Below, piece after piece: positions 1-9,934 of a DNA stretch of 64,000 nucleotides. Origin of the DNA: Lentimicrobiaceae bacterium (GTDB taxonomy: Bacteria > Bacteroidota > Bacteroidia > Bacteroidales > F082); NCBI GenBank assembly GCA_015061295.1, contig SUWU01000002.1, positions 32,800-96,799 on the forward strand, read 5' to 3'. Position 1 is the stretch's first letter. Each line of letters starts with the position of its first letter. The position numbers were made by a program, and so were the translations under genes. The notes below the pieces were generated by a model. The model was given only the letters and a program-made list of their open reading frames with translations, was not told the DNA's origin and searched no databases.

Positions 1-26
1 TATAAACAATAAAAAAACAAAAAGTT

Positions 27-1421
27 ATGAGTATCATTCCACATTACTCGCGCATCAAGTACCAAAAGATTTTTGAAATGGGACGCATGCGTCTCATGAG
101 CAAACCATGGATTTCTGGAGTACTTTTAATGACATGTGTAGTAATTGCCATGTTGTTAGCCAATCTTCCATCGACGAAGCATCTCTATCACGCTTTCTTA
201 GAGACAAGTTTATCTATCAACATCAGTAATTCTGATGGTCTCAATTGGGTCTTTCCTAAAGAAATGACTGTAGAGAAATTTATCAACGACATCTTAATGG
301 TTGTTTTCTTCTTCACCGTCGGATTAGAGATTAAGAGAGAGGTTGTATGTGGAGAGTTATCATCGATGAAGAAAGCCATGCTTCCTGTGATAGCTGCATT
401 AGGAGGTATGCTTATGCCAGCTCTTATCTACATACTCATCAACGGTGGCACCTCTGCATCGAGTGGTTGGGGTATCCCTACTGCTACCGACATCGCCTTT
501 GCTGTCGGTATCATGTCGATATTAGGTGACAGAGTTCCAGTATCGTTAAAGATCTTCCTCACAGCACTCGCCATTGCCGACGACTTGGGAGCCATTTTAG
601 TGGTAGCATTCTTCTACGGAGGCACGATACAACTGACATTATTAATAATATCACTGCTTATCATAGGTCTTGTATTTTTACTCAACAAAGCTGGAGAAAA
701 ACGCATGATATATTACATCATACCAGCTATAGCGATATGGTTCTTATTCTATTACGCTGGCATACACGCCACCATGTCGGGCGTAGTGATGGCTATGATG
801 ATACCTATGGATGCACGTTACTCACGTTCTTATTTCAACAAAAAGACAGACCACTATCAAGATCTTATCATAAAACATGAGAATGAAGGTGAGTTCCCTA
901 ACGAGAATCAACGTACATGTCTCAGAAACATCAGTCACGTATCTAATGGTGCTGTTGGTATGAGTTATCGATTAGAACACGCCCTCAACCCATGGGTCAA
1001 CTTCCTTATCATGCCAATCTTTGCTATCGCCAATGCTGGCGTAGAGATTCCTGGTTTAGAATATCTCAACTTCTTCAAGTACTCTCCAGAGCTTGGTTCA
1101 GTAGGACTCGGTATCTTCTTCGGATTATTACTCGGAAAACCTATAGGCATCACTCTTGCAAGTTGGATTGCCATCAAGTTGAAAGTAGGTGAGATGCCTA
1201 ATGGCGCTTCATGGAAGATGCTCTTCGCTGTTGCATGTCTCGGTGGTATTGGCTTCACTATGTCAATATTCGTTGACACTTTGTCGTTTGGAGAACTTGC
1301 TCCTGAGATAACATTACAGCTTCGTAACTTAGGTAAGATTGCCATCTTAGCAGCTTCACTGTCGGCAGGTATCTTAGGCAGTCTGCTGATAACATTATTC
1401 AGCAAGAAACAAGAATGTTAA
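27..1421 (+). CDS. nhaA: Na+/H+ antiporter NhaA
   Basis: 464 aa multi-TM protein with NhaA signatures (VGLEIKREVVCGELS, PTATDIAFAVGI, ALAIADDLGAI, GIGFTMSIF). Confidence 0.95.
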   Translation: MSIIPHYSRIKYQKIFEMGRMRLMSKPWISGVLLMTCVVIAMLLANLPSTKHLYHAFLETSLSINISNSDGLNWVFPKEMTVEKFINDILMVVFFFTVGLEIKREVVCGELSSMKKAMLPVIAALGGMLMPALIYILINGGTSASSGWGIPTATDIAFAVGIMSILGDRVPVSLKIFLTALAIADDLGAILVVAFFYGGTIQLTLLIISLLIIGLVFLLNKAGEKRMIYYIIPAIAIWFLFYYAGIHATMSGVVMAMMIPMDARYSRSYFNKKTDHYQDLIIKHENEGEFPNENQRTCLRNISHVSNGAVGMSYRLEHALNPWVNFLIMPIFAIANAGVEIPGLEYLNFFKYSPELGSVGLGIFFGLLLGKPIGITLASWIAIKLKVGEMPNGASWKMLFAVACLGGIGFTMSIFVDTLSFGELAPEITLQLRNLGKIAILAASLSAGILGSLLITLFSKKQEC

Positions 1422-1432
1422 AAGGATAAAAC

Positions 1433-1470
1433 AAAAAAACTTCGATGAGATTTCATCGAAGTTTTTTTTT
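1433..1470. terminator. Bidirectional Rho-independent terminator between nhaA and rpmF
   Basis: AAAAAAACTTCGATGA-GATT-TCATCGAAGTTTTTTTTT perfect hairpin with A/T tails on both sides, between convergent genes. Confidence 0.85.
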
Positions 1471-1485
1471 AATGCTAAATTAAAA

Positions 1486-1674
1486 TTATTTTTTAGCACC
1501 TTCCATGACTAACTTACCTTTGTAATATAAGTCGCCATCTACATAGTAAGCTCTATGATAAACATGGATTGTACCTGTTTCTTTGCATACTGCTAATGTT
1601 GGAGCTTCTGCTTTGTAATGTGTTCTTCTTTTTGCGCCTCTTGTGTGAGACTGTCTTCTCTTAGGATGTGCCAT
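1486..1674 (-). CDS. rpmF: 50S ribosomal protein L32
   Basis: 62 aa MAHPKRRQSHTRGAKRRTHYKAEAPTL, typical L32. Confidence 0.96.
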   Translation of the reverse strand: MAHPKRRQSHTRGAKRRTHYKAEAPTLAVCKETGTIHVYHRAYYVDGDLYYKGKLVMEGAKK

Positions 1675-1697
1675 TTTACACTATTTTTTGTTGTTAA

Positions 1698-2225
1698 TTA
1701 ATTATCTTTCTTATCTTTTAATTCTTCTAAACATTTCCAACGTGGGTCGATCTCATCGTTGTCAACTTCGGCATCATCTGTTCTTTCAAGGTAATCTATC
1801 ACCTCTTGATTACATTGACTCACATCTTGATGCACTCTATGAATAGGTAATGATAAAATTATATATTCATAAATCAGAGAACTAATATCGAACTCACCTT
1901 CCTCTGCAGGGATGACGATGACGTCATCAGATTCTTCCTCGTATGAGTTACCATATCTCAGATATATGACAGCTTCATTTTCTATTGGCTGTTCATATTC
2001 ATCATTACATCTATCACAAGCGAGATACACATTACCTTCAAATTTAAATGTCAATATCAACTCTCTTTCATGTTTTTCAACATTTAAATCAACATTAACA
2101 CTGCCTTTTTTAACTTCTGAGAAGTCGAAATTGTCAAAGAACTTATCATCGATTTGATACGTAAAATCATGATAACCAACTGACAATCCAGCTATTGGCA
2201 ATATGTAATCATTTTTAATGCTCAT
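1698..2225 (-). CDS. DUF177/YceD family protein
   Basis: ORF upstream of rpmF with the CxxC region LACDRCNDEYEQP; start moved from 2258 to the internal ATG (MSIKNDY) because a promoter-like TATCTTTG lies at 2247-2254. Confidence 0.85.
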   Translation of the reverse strand: MSIKNDYILPIAGLSVGYHDFTYQIDDKFFDNFDFSEVKKGSVNVDLNVEKHERELILTFKFEGNVYLACDRCNDEYEQPIENEAVIYLRYGNSYEEESDDVIVIPAEEGEFDISSLIYEYIILSLPIHRVHQDVSQCNQEVIDYLERTDDAEVDNDEIDPRWKCLEELKDKKDN

Positions 2226-2246
2226 AATATCCCCAAAATCGGGCTG

Positions 2247-2254
2247 CAAAGATA
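2247..2254 (-). promoter_or_regulatory. Bacteroidota -7 box (TATCTTTG) for DUF177-rpmF
   Basis: CAAAGATA on + = TATCTTTG on -, about 20 nt upstream of the revised ATG; matches TAnnTTTG. Confidence 0.6.
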
Positions 2255-2323
2255 ACAAAATTATTTCATTTTTTAAACGAAATTTCTTTATTTTTTTAAC
2301 ATAAGAAATAATAGAAAGTCAAT

Positions 2324-3946
2324 TCAGTGTTCTATGTCTGCGTTATGTGTCAGTTGCTTTATCGCTTCTTGAAGAATATCATCCATCGGCTCATAGATAG
2401 GATAGAAAGCCTCATCGCCGAAGACGTTTCTTGCCACATATGCCTTAAACAAAGGTTCCGATAATTCTCTTGCGATTTTCTCATCCACCTCATTACCTTC
2501 AATTTTTTTATCATGAGCACGTCGCATCAACTCATCAAACATGGCATCTGTAAAGATGAATTTATCATTAAATTCCACGACATCGTCATATTTTAAGATA
2601 TCGGCACGATGTGCATCTGAATAATCGAAAGCATATTGGAACAATATCCCTGCATTTGCCATCTTGTTAAAGAAATAATGAGTGCTATCGTCTTGTAAAG
2701 GCACGTAAATATCGGGCATGATACCTCCGCCACCATAGACTATCTTACCTCCTGGAGTGATATATTTCAATGAGTCGGCAAAATGAATGCTATCAACACT
2801 GAACATCTCGCCCGACGCATAACGTTCAAGTTCTTCAAGCAAATATTCTGTCTTATCACCTGTGAAAGGCTTCTGTATGCAACGGCCTGTTGGTGTATAA
2901 TAACGAGCCACGGTAAGACGAATTGCCCCATTGTCACCAAGTTCAAACTGTTCCTGCACTAAGCCTTTTCCAAATGAGCGACGTCCTATTATTGTACCTC
3001 TGTCATTATCTTGAAGTGCGCCCGCCACTATCTCACTTGCACTTGCTGAGCCTTCATTTATAAGTACCACCACGTCTTCTTTTTCCCACAAGCCTTTTTG
3101 GCGAGCGAATATATAAGAACGAGGACGATGTTCTCCTTCAGTATAAACGATAAGTTCGTTGCCAGGCAGCATATGATCGGCCACAGCCACAGCCTCTCCG
3201 AGATAACCTCCTGTATTATCTCTCAGATCGAGGATTAATTTTGTCATGCCTTGACTTTTCAATTCTTTCAATGCTTTGACAAATTCATTTGATGTAGTCT
3301 GTGAGAACTTGGTAAGTTTGATAAAACCTATCTCTTTGTTTATCATATAAGAGACATCTATACTATAAGTAGGTATCACATCTCTCGTAATGGTGAAGTC
3401 TAACAATTCTGCTACGCCATGACGTTTTATCTTAACATCAACCTTCGTCTTCTTAGGACCTTTGAGGAGACGCATCGCAGCATCATTATCGACTTTCACG
3501 CCGGCGACAAGGGTATCTCCTACATAAACTATTCTGTCGCCGGCGAGGATGCCCACCTTTTCGGAAGGACCTCCTTTGATAGTTTCAATGATAGTGATAG
3601 TATCTTTCTCTATCCTAAAAGACACTCCTATACCTTCAAAACTTCCATGCAGATTGTCGTTGACATCGTCGAGTATCTTAGGCTCGATATATTCGCTATG
3701 AGGATCCATCGATTCAAGAACATGAGTAACAGCTTTAATCTGAATATTATTCATGTCAATAGTATCGACATATTCATCATTGATAAGAGAAAATACCTCA
3801 TTTATAAACAAAGAGTCATCGCCACTTTTACTGACTGTAGCAATGCCATTTGACTTAGAGATATATAAACCCATACACACGCCAATGGCGAGAACTGCTG
3901 CTAATATTATTGGTGTTATTACTTTATTTTTCATTGTAAAAGTCAC
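2324..3946 (-). CDS. S41 family carboxyl-terminal processing peptidase with PDZ domain
   Basis: 540 aa; PDZ-like region, LILDLRDNTGGYLGEAV, INEGSASASEIVAGALQDNDRGTIIGRRSFGKGLVQ. Confidence 0.92.
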   Translation of the reverse strand: MTFTMKNKVITPIILAAVLAIGVCMGLYISKSNGIATVSKSGDDSLFINEVFSLINDEYVDTIDMNNIQIKAVTHVLESMDPHSEYIEPKILDDVNDNLHGSFEGIGVSFRIEKDTITIIETIKGGPSEKVGILAGDRIVYVGDTLVAGVKVDNDAAMRLLKGPKKTKVDVKIKRHGVAELLDFTITRDVIPTYSIDVSYMINKEIGFIKLTKFSQTTSNEFVKALKELKSQGMTKLILDLRDNTGGYLGEAVAVADHMLPGNELIVYTEGEHRPRSYIFARQKGLWEKEDVVVLINEGSASASEIVAGALQDNDRGTIIGRRSFGKGLVQEQFELGDNGAIRLTVARYYTPTGRCIQKPFTGDKTEYLLEELERYASGEMFSVDSIHFADSLKYITPGGKIVYGGGGIMPDIYVPLQDDSTHYFFNKMANAGILFQYAFDYSDAHRADILKYDDVVEFNDKFIFTDAMFDELMRRAHDKKIEGNEVDEKIARELSEPLFKAYVARNVFGDEAFYPIYEPMDDILQEAIKQLTHNADIEH

Positions 3947-4824
3947 ACTGTTGCACTCGACAACTGCAGCTCTACTCCAGCTTTTTTAAACAGACCTTGA
4001 AGTACCGTTCCTGGTCCTACCTCGACGACTTCTGTCAATCCGTTAGCTATCATGTTACCCATAGTCTGAGTCCAACGCACAGGGGCTGTCAGTTGTGAGA
4101 TGAGGTTAGCCTTGATAATATCAGGAGAGTTAACAGCCTGACCTGTCACATTTTGATATATTGGGCAGATACCTTGACTGAACTTTGTATTCTGTATAGC
4201 TTCAGCGAGTTTCACTCTTGCAGGTTCCATAAGAGGGCTATGGAAGGCTCCACCTACCTGAAGAGGAAGTGCACGTTTAGCGCCAGCTTCTTTAAGAAGT
4301 TGACATGCTATCTCTACACCTTTAATACTTCCCGACACAACGACTTGTCCGTTGCAGTTATAATTAGCAGCTATCACCACTTCATCTTTTATAGAGGCGC
4401 ACACTGATTCTATCTTTTCGTTATCTAATCCTATTACTGCTGCCATAGTACCTGGATTCTTCTCACAAGCCTCCTGCATAGCATTAGCACGTGCTGCGAC
4501 GAGACGAAGACCATCTTCAAATTGCAATGTATTATTTGCCACCAATGCAGAGAACTCACCTAAAGAATGACCTGCCACCATGTCAGGTTTGAAGTCATTT
4601 AACATCTTTGCCAAAATGACAGAATGAAGGAAGATGGCAGGCTGAGTAACCTTAGTCTGTTTCAGGTCTTCTGCTGTCCCTTCAAACATAATATCAGTAA
4701 TAGAGAATCCGAGGATGTCGTTAGCTTTTTTAAACATATCCTTCGCCTTTGGGAAGTTGTCGTACAAATCTTTTCCCATTCCAACAAATTGGGCACCCTG
4801 TCCCGGAAAAACGTAAGCTTTCAT
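3943..4824 (-). CDS. fabD: Malonyl-CoA:ACP transacylase
   Basis: MKAYVFPGQGAQFVGMG, VAGHSLGEFSALVA; 4-nt overlap with the downstream peptidase. Confidence 0.95.
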   Translation of the reverse strand: MKAYVFPGQGAQFVGMGKDLYDNFPKAKDMFKKANDILGFSITDIMFEGTAEDLKQTKVTQPAIFLHSVILAKMLNDFKPDMVAGHSLGEFSALVANNTLQFEDGLRLVAARANAMQEACEKNPGTMAAVIGLDNEKIESVCASIKDEVVIAANYNCNGQVVVSGSIKGVEIACQLLKEAGAKRALPLQVGGAFHSPLMEPARVKLAEAIQNTKFSQGICPIYQNVTGQAVNSPDIIKANLISQLTAPVRWTQTMGNMIANGLTEVVEVGPGTVLQGLFKKAGVELQLSSATV

Positions 4825-4856
4825 CTAGTATTAATTGTTTTTTTGTTAATTTATAA

Positions 4857-5588
4857 TCAATCTCTTGAACTTCCGAAGAATCTAAGTAAATATAAGAACA
4901 GATTTAAGAAGTCTAAGTATAATGTCAACGCTGCATGAACTGTAATCTTTGCCATGACATCACCATCGTTGATACCAGCTTCACCTATCTGTTTAATCTT
5001 CTGCACGTCGAATGCTGTCAAGCCTGTGAATATCAAAACACCGATAATGCTGATGATATAATCTAATCTTGCGCTGTGCATAAAGAAATTAACCAATGTT
5101 GCTATGATGATACCTATCAATGCCATCATAAGGAAAGAACCAAATTTTGTAAGGTCTGTGTTAGTGGTATATCCTACTACGGCCATCACTCCGAACATAC
5201 CAGCAGCAATGATGAAGGTCTTAAATATTGATGCTGTGGTATATGCCATAAAGATGAAACTAAGACTCATTCCCATCAGGATAGAATATATCACATACCA
5301 TAGAACTGTCTGTTGTACCGACATCTTATTAACTCTTGCCGACATAACAAGAACGATGATAAAAGGGGCAAATGTAACTATCCAACCAAGGATGCTAACA
5401 CTTGCTCCACCTTGAGGCGAGACATTTATCAACATACTCATTAAGTTGACATTGGATCCGAACAAGAACGCTGTAGCTGCTGTGATACCGAGCGCAGCAA
5501 ACATCCATAAGAAAACATTAGACACAAAAGACCTTGTCATAGCCTGTGTCATAGATCCTCTCTGATTGTAATTTTCAAATTGATTCAT
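4857..5588 (-). CDS. Bax inhibitor-1/YccA family membrane protein
   Basis: 243 aa, 7 TM pattern, GLTAFDVQKIKQIGE, ALTLYLDFLNLFLYLLRFFG. Confidence 0.92.
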   Translation of the reverse strand: MNQFENYNQRGSMTQAMTRSFVSNVFLWMFAALGITAATAFLFGSNVNLMSMLINVSPQGGASVSILGWIVTFAPFIIVLVMSARVNKMSVQQTVLWYVIYSILMGMSLSFIFMAYTTASIFKTFIIAAGMFGVMAVVGYTTNTDLTKFGSFLMMALIGIIIATLVNFFMHSARLDYIISIIGVLIFTGLTAFDVQKIKQIGEAGINDGDVMAKITVHAALTLYLDFLNLFLYLLRFFGSSRD

Positions 5589-5611
5589 AACAATAAATTT
5601 ATTGGTTGATA

Positions 5612-6223
5612 TTAATGTAAATTAGAACCTATAAGTTGCAGAAACTCAGCTCGTGTCTCGCTACGTTCGAAAGCTCCTATGAAGTCGGATGTCGTAGTGA
5701 CAGAACTCTGCTTTTGAACGCCGCGCATACTCATACACAAATGACGTGCCTCGATGACGACTGCCACACCAAGAGGGTGCAAGGCATCGTTGATAGCCTC
5801 TTTAATCTGTGTCGTGAGTCGCTCCTGTACTTGAAGCCTCCGTGAATAAGCCTCAACAACTCTCGCTATCTTGCTCAATCCAGTGATATAACCGTTGGGG
5901 ATATATGCCACATGAGCCTTACCAACAAATGGTATCATATGATGCTCACATAATGAGAACAGTTCTATATCTTTTACCACGACCATCTGGCGATAGTCTT
6001 CCTTAAACTTAGCAGAAAGAAGTATCTCCTTAGGATCCATATTGTATCCTTGTGTTAAAAACTGCATCGACTTAGCCACACGCAGAGGCGTCTTCTCAAG
6101 ACCTTCTCTATTAACATCTTCTCCCAACAATTCCAAGATCGCTGCATAATGTTCTTGAAGTTTCTCTAACTTCTCAGGATTAAACTTATCAATCCTTTCA
6201 TATCCTATTATCTCGTCATTCAT
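5612..6223 (-). CDS. folE: GTP cyclohydrolase I
   Basis: [45 protein letters not shown]. Confidence 0.96.
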   Translation of the reverse strand: MNDEIIGYERIDKFNPEKLEKLQEHYAAILELLGEDVNREGLEKTPLRVAKSMQFLTQGYNMDPKEILLSAKFKEDYRQMVVVKDIELFSLCEHHMIPFVGKAHVAYIPNGYITGLSKIARVVEAYSRRLQVQERLTTQIKEAINDALHPLGVAVVIEARHLCMSMRGVQKQSSVTTTSDFIGAFERSETRAEFLQLIGSNLH

Positions 6224-6265
6224 AATCTTTTCTATAAATCTGAAAACCTGAATATCTGAAAGTCA

Positions 6266-6640
6266 TCAGTTTTTATTCCTAACCAATATACAAGTTTCAA
6301 AAACTGTAAAACAAAGGTAATATATCAAAAATGTTATAATAAATGCTTTTGAATCTTCACGAAACATTAACGAATACGTGGCCAACACCGCCAGATATAA
6401 GATAAGTTTCGCTACTGTTGTCAACATATAAAAATTATTAAATTTATGGAAGTCGTTTCTGTTTCTCATTTTTGTAGTGAACAGATATACTATCACACTC
6501 ACCAACACAAAAAACAGCATCTGCGCCCACCACAGATGCGTGATAAACTGAGGCAACGACAGCCTTATCAACTGCGTAAGACCTAACACCGCCACTATCA
6601 TAAGCGACAGAGCTATAAAGAAACTTTTATGTCTCGTCAT
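6266..6640 (-). CDS. Small four-TM membrane protein, AtpI-like by position
   Basis: ORF track start at 6721 runs into the bactofilin gene; internal ATG (MTRHKSFF) at 6640 avoids most overlap; about 4 hydrophobic segments. Confidence 0.6.
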   Translation of the reverse strand: MTRHKSFFIALSLMIVAVLGLTQLIRLSLPQFITHLWWAQMLFFVLVSVIVYLFTTKMRNRNDFHKFNNFYMLTTVAKLILYLAVLATYSLMFREDSKAFIITFLIYYLCFTVFETCILVRNKN

Positions 6641-6644
6641 TCTG

Positions 6645-7037
6645 TTATTTCTTCTCAAACTTAGGAGCCTCTTTTGGAGGTTCAGGCTTACCCATCTCGC
6701 ATTTACCTGTGAATATAGCACCTATCTCTATATACAGCTGTTTCGTCGTCAACTCACCTTCAACTTTAGATGTCGATTTTAACGAAGTAAGTTCATCAAC
6801 AATGATAGAGCCTTTGACATATCCCGAGACATCGGCTTGTTTACAATGTATCTCTCCTTCTATCGAGCCGTTCTGTCCGACAACGACCTTTCCCGTCGAT
6901 CTCAGCGAACCGACTACCTTTCCATCGATACGAATATCACCATTTGATTCTATCTCTCCTTTTATCAAAGTGCCATTGCCTATGATATTTCTTGCAGGGC
7001 TTTCATTCACTGACATATTACTATTATTTTTTAACAT
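6645..7037 (-). CDS. Bactofilin (polymer-forming cytoskeletal protein)
   Basis: NIIGNGTLIKGEIESNGDIRIDGKVVGSLRSTGKVVVGQNGSIEGEI, typical bactofilin beta-helix. Confidence 0.93.
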   Translation of the reverse strand: MLKNNSNMSVNESPARNIIGNGTLIKGEIESNGDIRIDGKVVGSLRSTGKVVVGQNGSIEGEIHCKQADVSGYVKGSIIVDELTSLKSTSKVEGELTTKQLYIEIGAIFTGKCEMGKPEPPKEAPKFEKK

Positions 7038-7038
7038 T

Positions 7039-9750
7039 TTATTTATTGTTTATATTCCAAAATTCTAAATATTCATCAACATTTTTGTTTGAGTAGAAGA
7101 TAGGATAGTTTGTCTTTGAGATAATGAACACCTTATATTGGTCCTCTTTGATACCTCCAAAGATATAGTCATTCAAGAACATAGCTTTCTTATAATCTTC
7201 TGCCTTCGACAACTCATCGAACATCTCTATCGTCACCAGCGCCTCTTGTTTGCTCAGCATGACGTTTTTAACTTCGAGTTGCATCATTCTGAAGCTATCT
7301 TTATTAAAATCGTTGATACGTACTTTCAAAGGATTAATTCTTACACTTTTAGAATTACATACTACCACGACATAATATTTATCGTTGGCGTTGTATTCGT
7401 ATGGATATTCTTTTTCTTTCACTGCTTCTTTTCTTTGTCGTGCGCTCTCTACCGGCAATCCAAGGTTATACATCTCGTTAGCTTTCAGCAGCACCTCCAT
7501 TGCACGAGGTTTCACACTACTCGTAGGATATGTATTTACCAATCTATACAGGGCATAAGCCATCGAATCGACCACTTCAAGATAACCAACAGATATTGCA
7601 TCAAGGAACTCAAAGCGTGGCATAAGAGCAGTGTCGTTGGCATACAACTCTCTCGCCTTCTCCACATTCATTCTAACACGCTGATATTGACCTTTGGTGT
7701 AAGCCTCATATGTCTTAGCATAATGATTAGAGGCTTCTTGTCCTTTCTCTTTCTCTTTGATAAAATATTCAGGATCTATGATAATCTTAGCCTGATTAGA
7801 GTCAGGATACTTTGTCAGAACTAAATCTTTATAATGCTCCGACTTTTCTTTTTCATCTCTATCTTTATACATCTTATAGAGGTAGAACCACGAAGAGAGT
7901 TCGTACTCACTCGATGGATAACGTTCGTTCATCTCTATATATGCGTCAATAGAGTTGCTATAATCTTCTATGTTATCGTAATAGATGTAACCGATATTAT
8001 TAAGAGCATCTAATATCTGGGCGTTAGCTTCTTTCTGTTGTTCTTCTGTGAATGGAAGTTGTTGGATATAATATTCTGGGTCGGTAGGAGTATATCTCGC
8101 TGTATCAGCAGGCGCGTCGCCTTTCTTCATCTCCTTTAGTTTCATCAGCTCTTCCTCAGATAGATTAGCTATCTCTTCTTCCGTCATATTCTCAAAAGGA
8201 TTTTCCTCTGTTTCTTCTTCTCCCGATGATAAACTCTGCTTATTGCTTATAAACCAATAATCTTCTAACACTCTATTACCCCATTTCGTTCTAAAATCGT
8301 TACTTCCCCGCATCACAGTAGTCTGATTATAAAAATACCACCCCGCCTGAGAATTCATCTGATCTGATGTAGTCATACTAACAATCTCATCGCCTCCTAA
8401 AAGATCCAACTGCTTCTGCAACTCCTGCTCTTCCTTTATGCGTTCCTGTTCTTTCTTATAATCTTCTATCACCTGCGCTATTATCTCGTTGCGCGACACC
8501 GAATCCATCTGCGCTAAACGCAACAAACTGTCTTGCAATTGATATGTAGTGAGGCTATACACCAAATCACCTAAAACAACAGATAGGTTAAGTATGCTGT
8601 CATACTCAGGATACGTCCTATCCATCGTCATTACCACAGTGTCGTAATATGCTTGCGCTGTAATATATTCCTTATTGTCAAACAACATCGTAGCGACTTT
8701 GAGCGACGACATCACTCTTTGTTTGTTATTATTACCACTCTCTGCTACAGATCTTTTAAGATATTCTATACCAAGAGGTTCATTATCCTCTCTTATAGCC
8801 ACTTCCGACATAGCATAGAAAATCCTGTCTTTATAATCATCGTTCTTATTGTCATCGAGCATCTTCCAAAACATCTTCATGATATATGCCGTATCCTCAG
8901 ATTGATAACATCTTGCAAGACCCATCTTCGACTCAAAGGTCATCTCATAATTTGGATGTTTCTTAACCACAGTCTTAAACTGTTCTACTGCTCTATCATA
9001 ATCTTTCTGATATTCATAGATTTGCCCCAAAATAAACATCACTCTTACTTTTGTGTCTTTATCTTTACATGTAAGAAGAGAATTTCTAAGGTATTTTGTC
9101 GCCTCATTATAGTTATTCAGTCTAATCTGATAATCTGCAAGAACCAAGTCGAGATTTTGTCGCACATATTTAGGCATTTTGTCATTTTCCGACATTGCCA
9201 CTATCAACGACTGAAGCAGCGCCTCTGCCTTGTGATATTGTTCTGTCTCTATATATGTCTTTGCCAGCCAAAGACTTGCATTATAGGAATTTGGATCTGT
9301 CTTATAAGAATTTACTATATAATCGAATGTTCGGCGAGCAGGTATATAATCTTGTTTGTAAAAGTGAGCTTTTGCCATGGAAAGATACGCATCGTCGATC
9401 CACTTGACGTATTCTTTACCATTAAAACGCATCGAGTGACGTTGAATACAAATGGCAGATTTCTCTATCGTTCTGTCCATATGAGAGTTAAGTGCTAAAG
9501 CATCTTCCTTACTTCCGTAGTTGTAAACAGGAAGCACCTTTGTAAAATCGTCTTTCACACTCTCTTTTAAAGCTTTTTCTCCGTCTTTGATACTCTGTTC
9601 TCCATTCCACCAGACATTATAATGACTCGTCAGGTTATGATAAACTCTTCTGTTCCATTTATTTTTCTTTGTTGAACACGAGCTTAAGATCAACAATGAT
9701 ACAAGCGACAATAATATGACTCTTGATATATTTCTTCTAATTTTCAACAC
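7039..9750 (-). CDS. porW: PorW/SprE-like TPR lipoprotein (T9SS/gliding associated)
   Basis: 903 aa; lipobox SLLILSSCSTKKN, then RVYHNLTSHYNVWWNG; many TPR-like helices; adjacent to bactofilin. Confidence 0.8.
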   Translation of the reverse strand: MLKIRRNISRVILLSLVSLLILSSCSTKKNKWNRRVYHNLTSHYNVWWNGEQSIKDGEKALKESVKDDFTKVLPVYNYGSKEDALALNSHMDRTIEKSAICIQRHSMRFNGKEYVKWIDDAYLSMAKAHFYKQDYIPARRTFDYIVNSYKTDPNSYNASLWLAKTYIETEQYHKAEALLQSLIVAMSENDKMPKYVRQNLDLVLADYQIRLNNYNEATKYLRNSLLTCKDKDTKVRVMFILGQIYEYQKDYDRAVEQFKTVVKKHPNYEMTFESKMGLARCYQSEDTAYIMKMFWKMLDDNKNDDYKDRIFYAMSEVAIREDNEPLGIEYLKRSVAESGNNNKQRVMSSLKVATMLFDNKEYITAQAYYDTVVMTMDRTYPEYDSILNLSVVLGDLVYSLTTYQLQDSLLRLAQMDSVSRNEIIAQVIEDYKKEQERIKEEQELQKQLDLLGGDEIVSMTTSDQMNSQAGWYFYNQTTVMRGSNDFRTKWGNRVLEDYWFISNKQSLSSGEEETEENPFENMTEEEIANLSEEELMKLKEMKKGDAPADTARYTPTDPEYYIQQLPFTEEQQKEANAQILDALNNIGYIYYDNIEDYSNSIDAYIEMNERYPSSEYELSSWFYLYKMYKDRDEKEKSEHYKDLVLTKYPDSNQAKIIIDPEYFIKEKEKGQEASNHYAKTYEAYTKGQYQRVRMNVEKARELYANDTALMPRFEFLDAISVGYLEVVDSMAYALYRLVNTYPTSSVKPRAMEVLLKANEMYNLGLPVESARQRKEAVKEKEYPYEYNANDKYYVVVVCNSKSVRINPLKVRINDFNKDSFRMMQLEVKNVMLSKQEALVTIEMFDELSKAEDYKKAMFLNDYIFGGIKEDQYKVFIISKTNYPIFYSNKNVDEYLEFWNINNK

Positions 9751-9827
9751 TTCACGAATATTTTAAATCAAATCAGATATATAACTCGTTTTCTCTCATT
9801 TTATTTCGAGTCTCGTCTCCGAGTATG

Positions 9828-9835
9828 CAAAAATA
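9828..9835 (-). promoter_or_regulatory. Candidate -7 box TATTTTTG for porW-bactofilin operon
   Basis: CAAAAATA on + strand in the divergent porW/dnaX intergenic region. Confidence 0.4.
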
Positions 9836-9934
9836 AACATTTACACTATATTATTAGTTATTTTTTTCAAAAAAATATACAAAAAAATCAGATAAAACTT
9901 GTAATTTTACGGCTCAAATAAAAAATCAAAAAGC

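Noticed and set aside
965-1405. 146 aa - strand ORF within nhaA
   Set aside because: Antisense to conserved NhaA C-terminal region.
7138-7824. 228 aa + strand ORF antisense to porW
   Set aside because: Phe/His/Ile-rich antisense translation with no recognisable domain; shadow ORF.
8653-9498. 281 aa + strand ORF antisense to porW
   Set aside because: Cys/His/Ile-rich composition typical of an antisense reading of a coding gene; the opposite strand carries a convincing TPR lipoprotein.
9785-9830. CGAGTCTCG/CTCCGAG partial palindrome in the porW-dnaX gap
   Set aside because: Short, imperfect and without a T-tail; not convincing as a terminator or operator.
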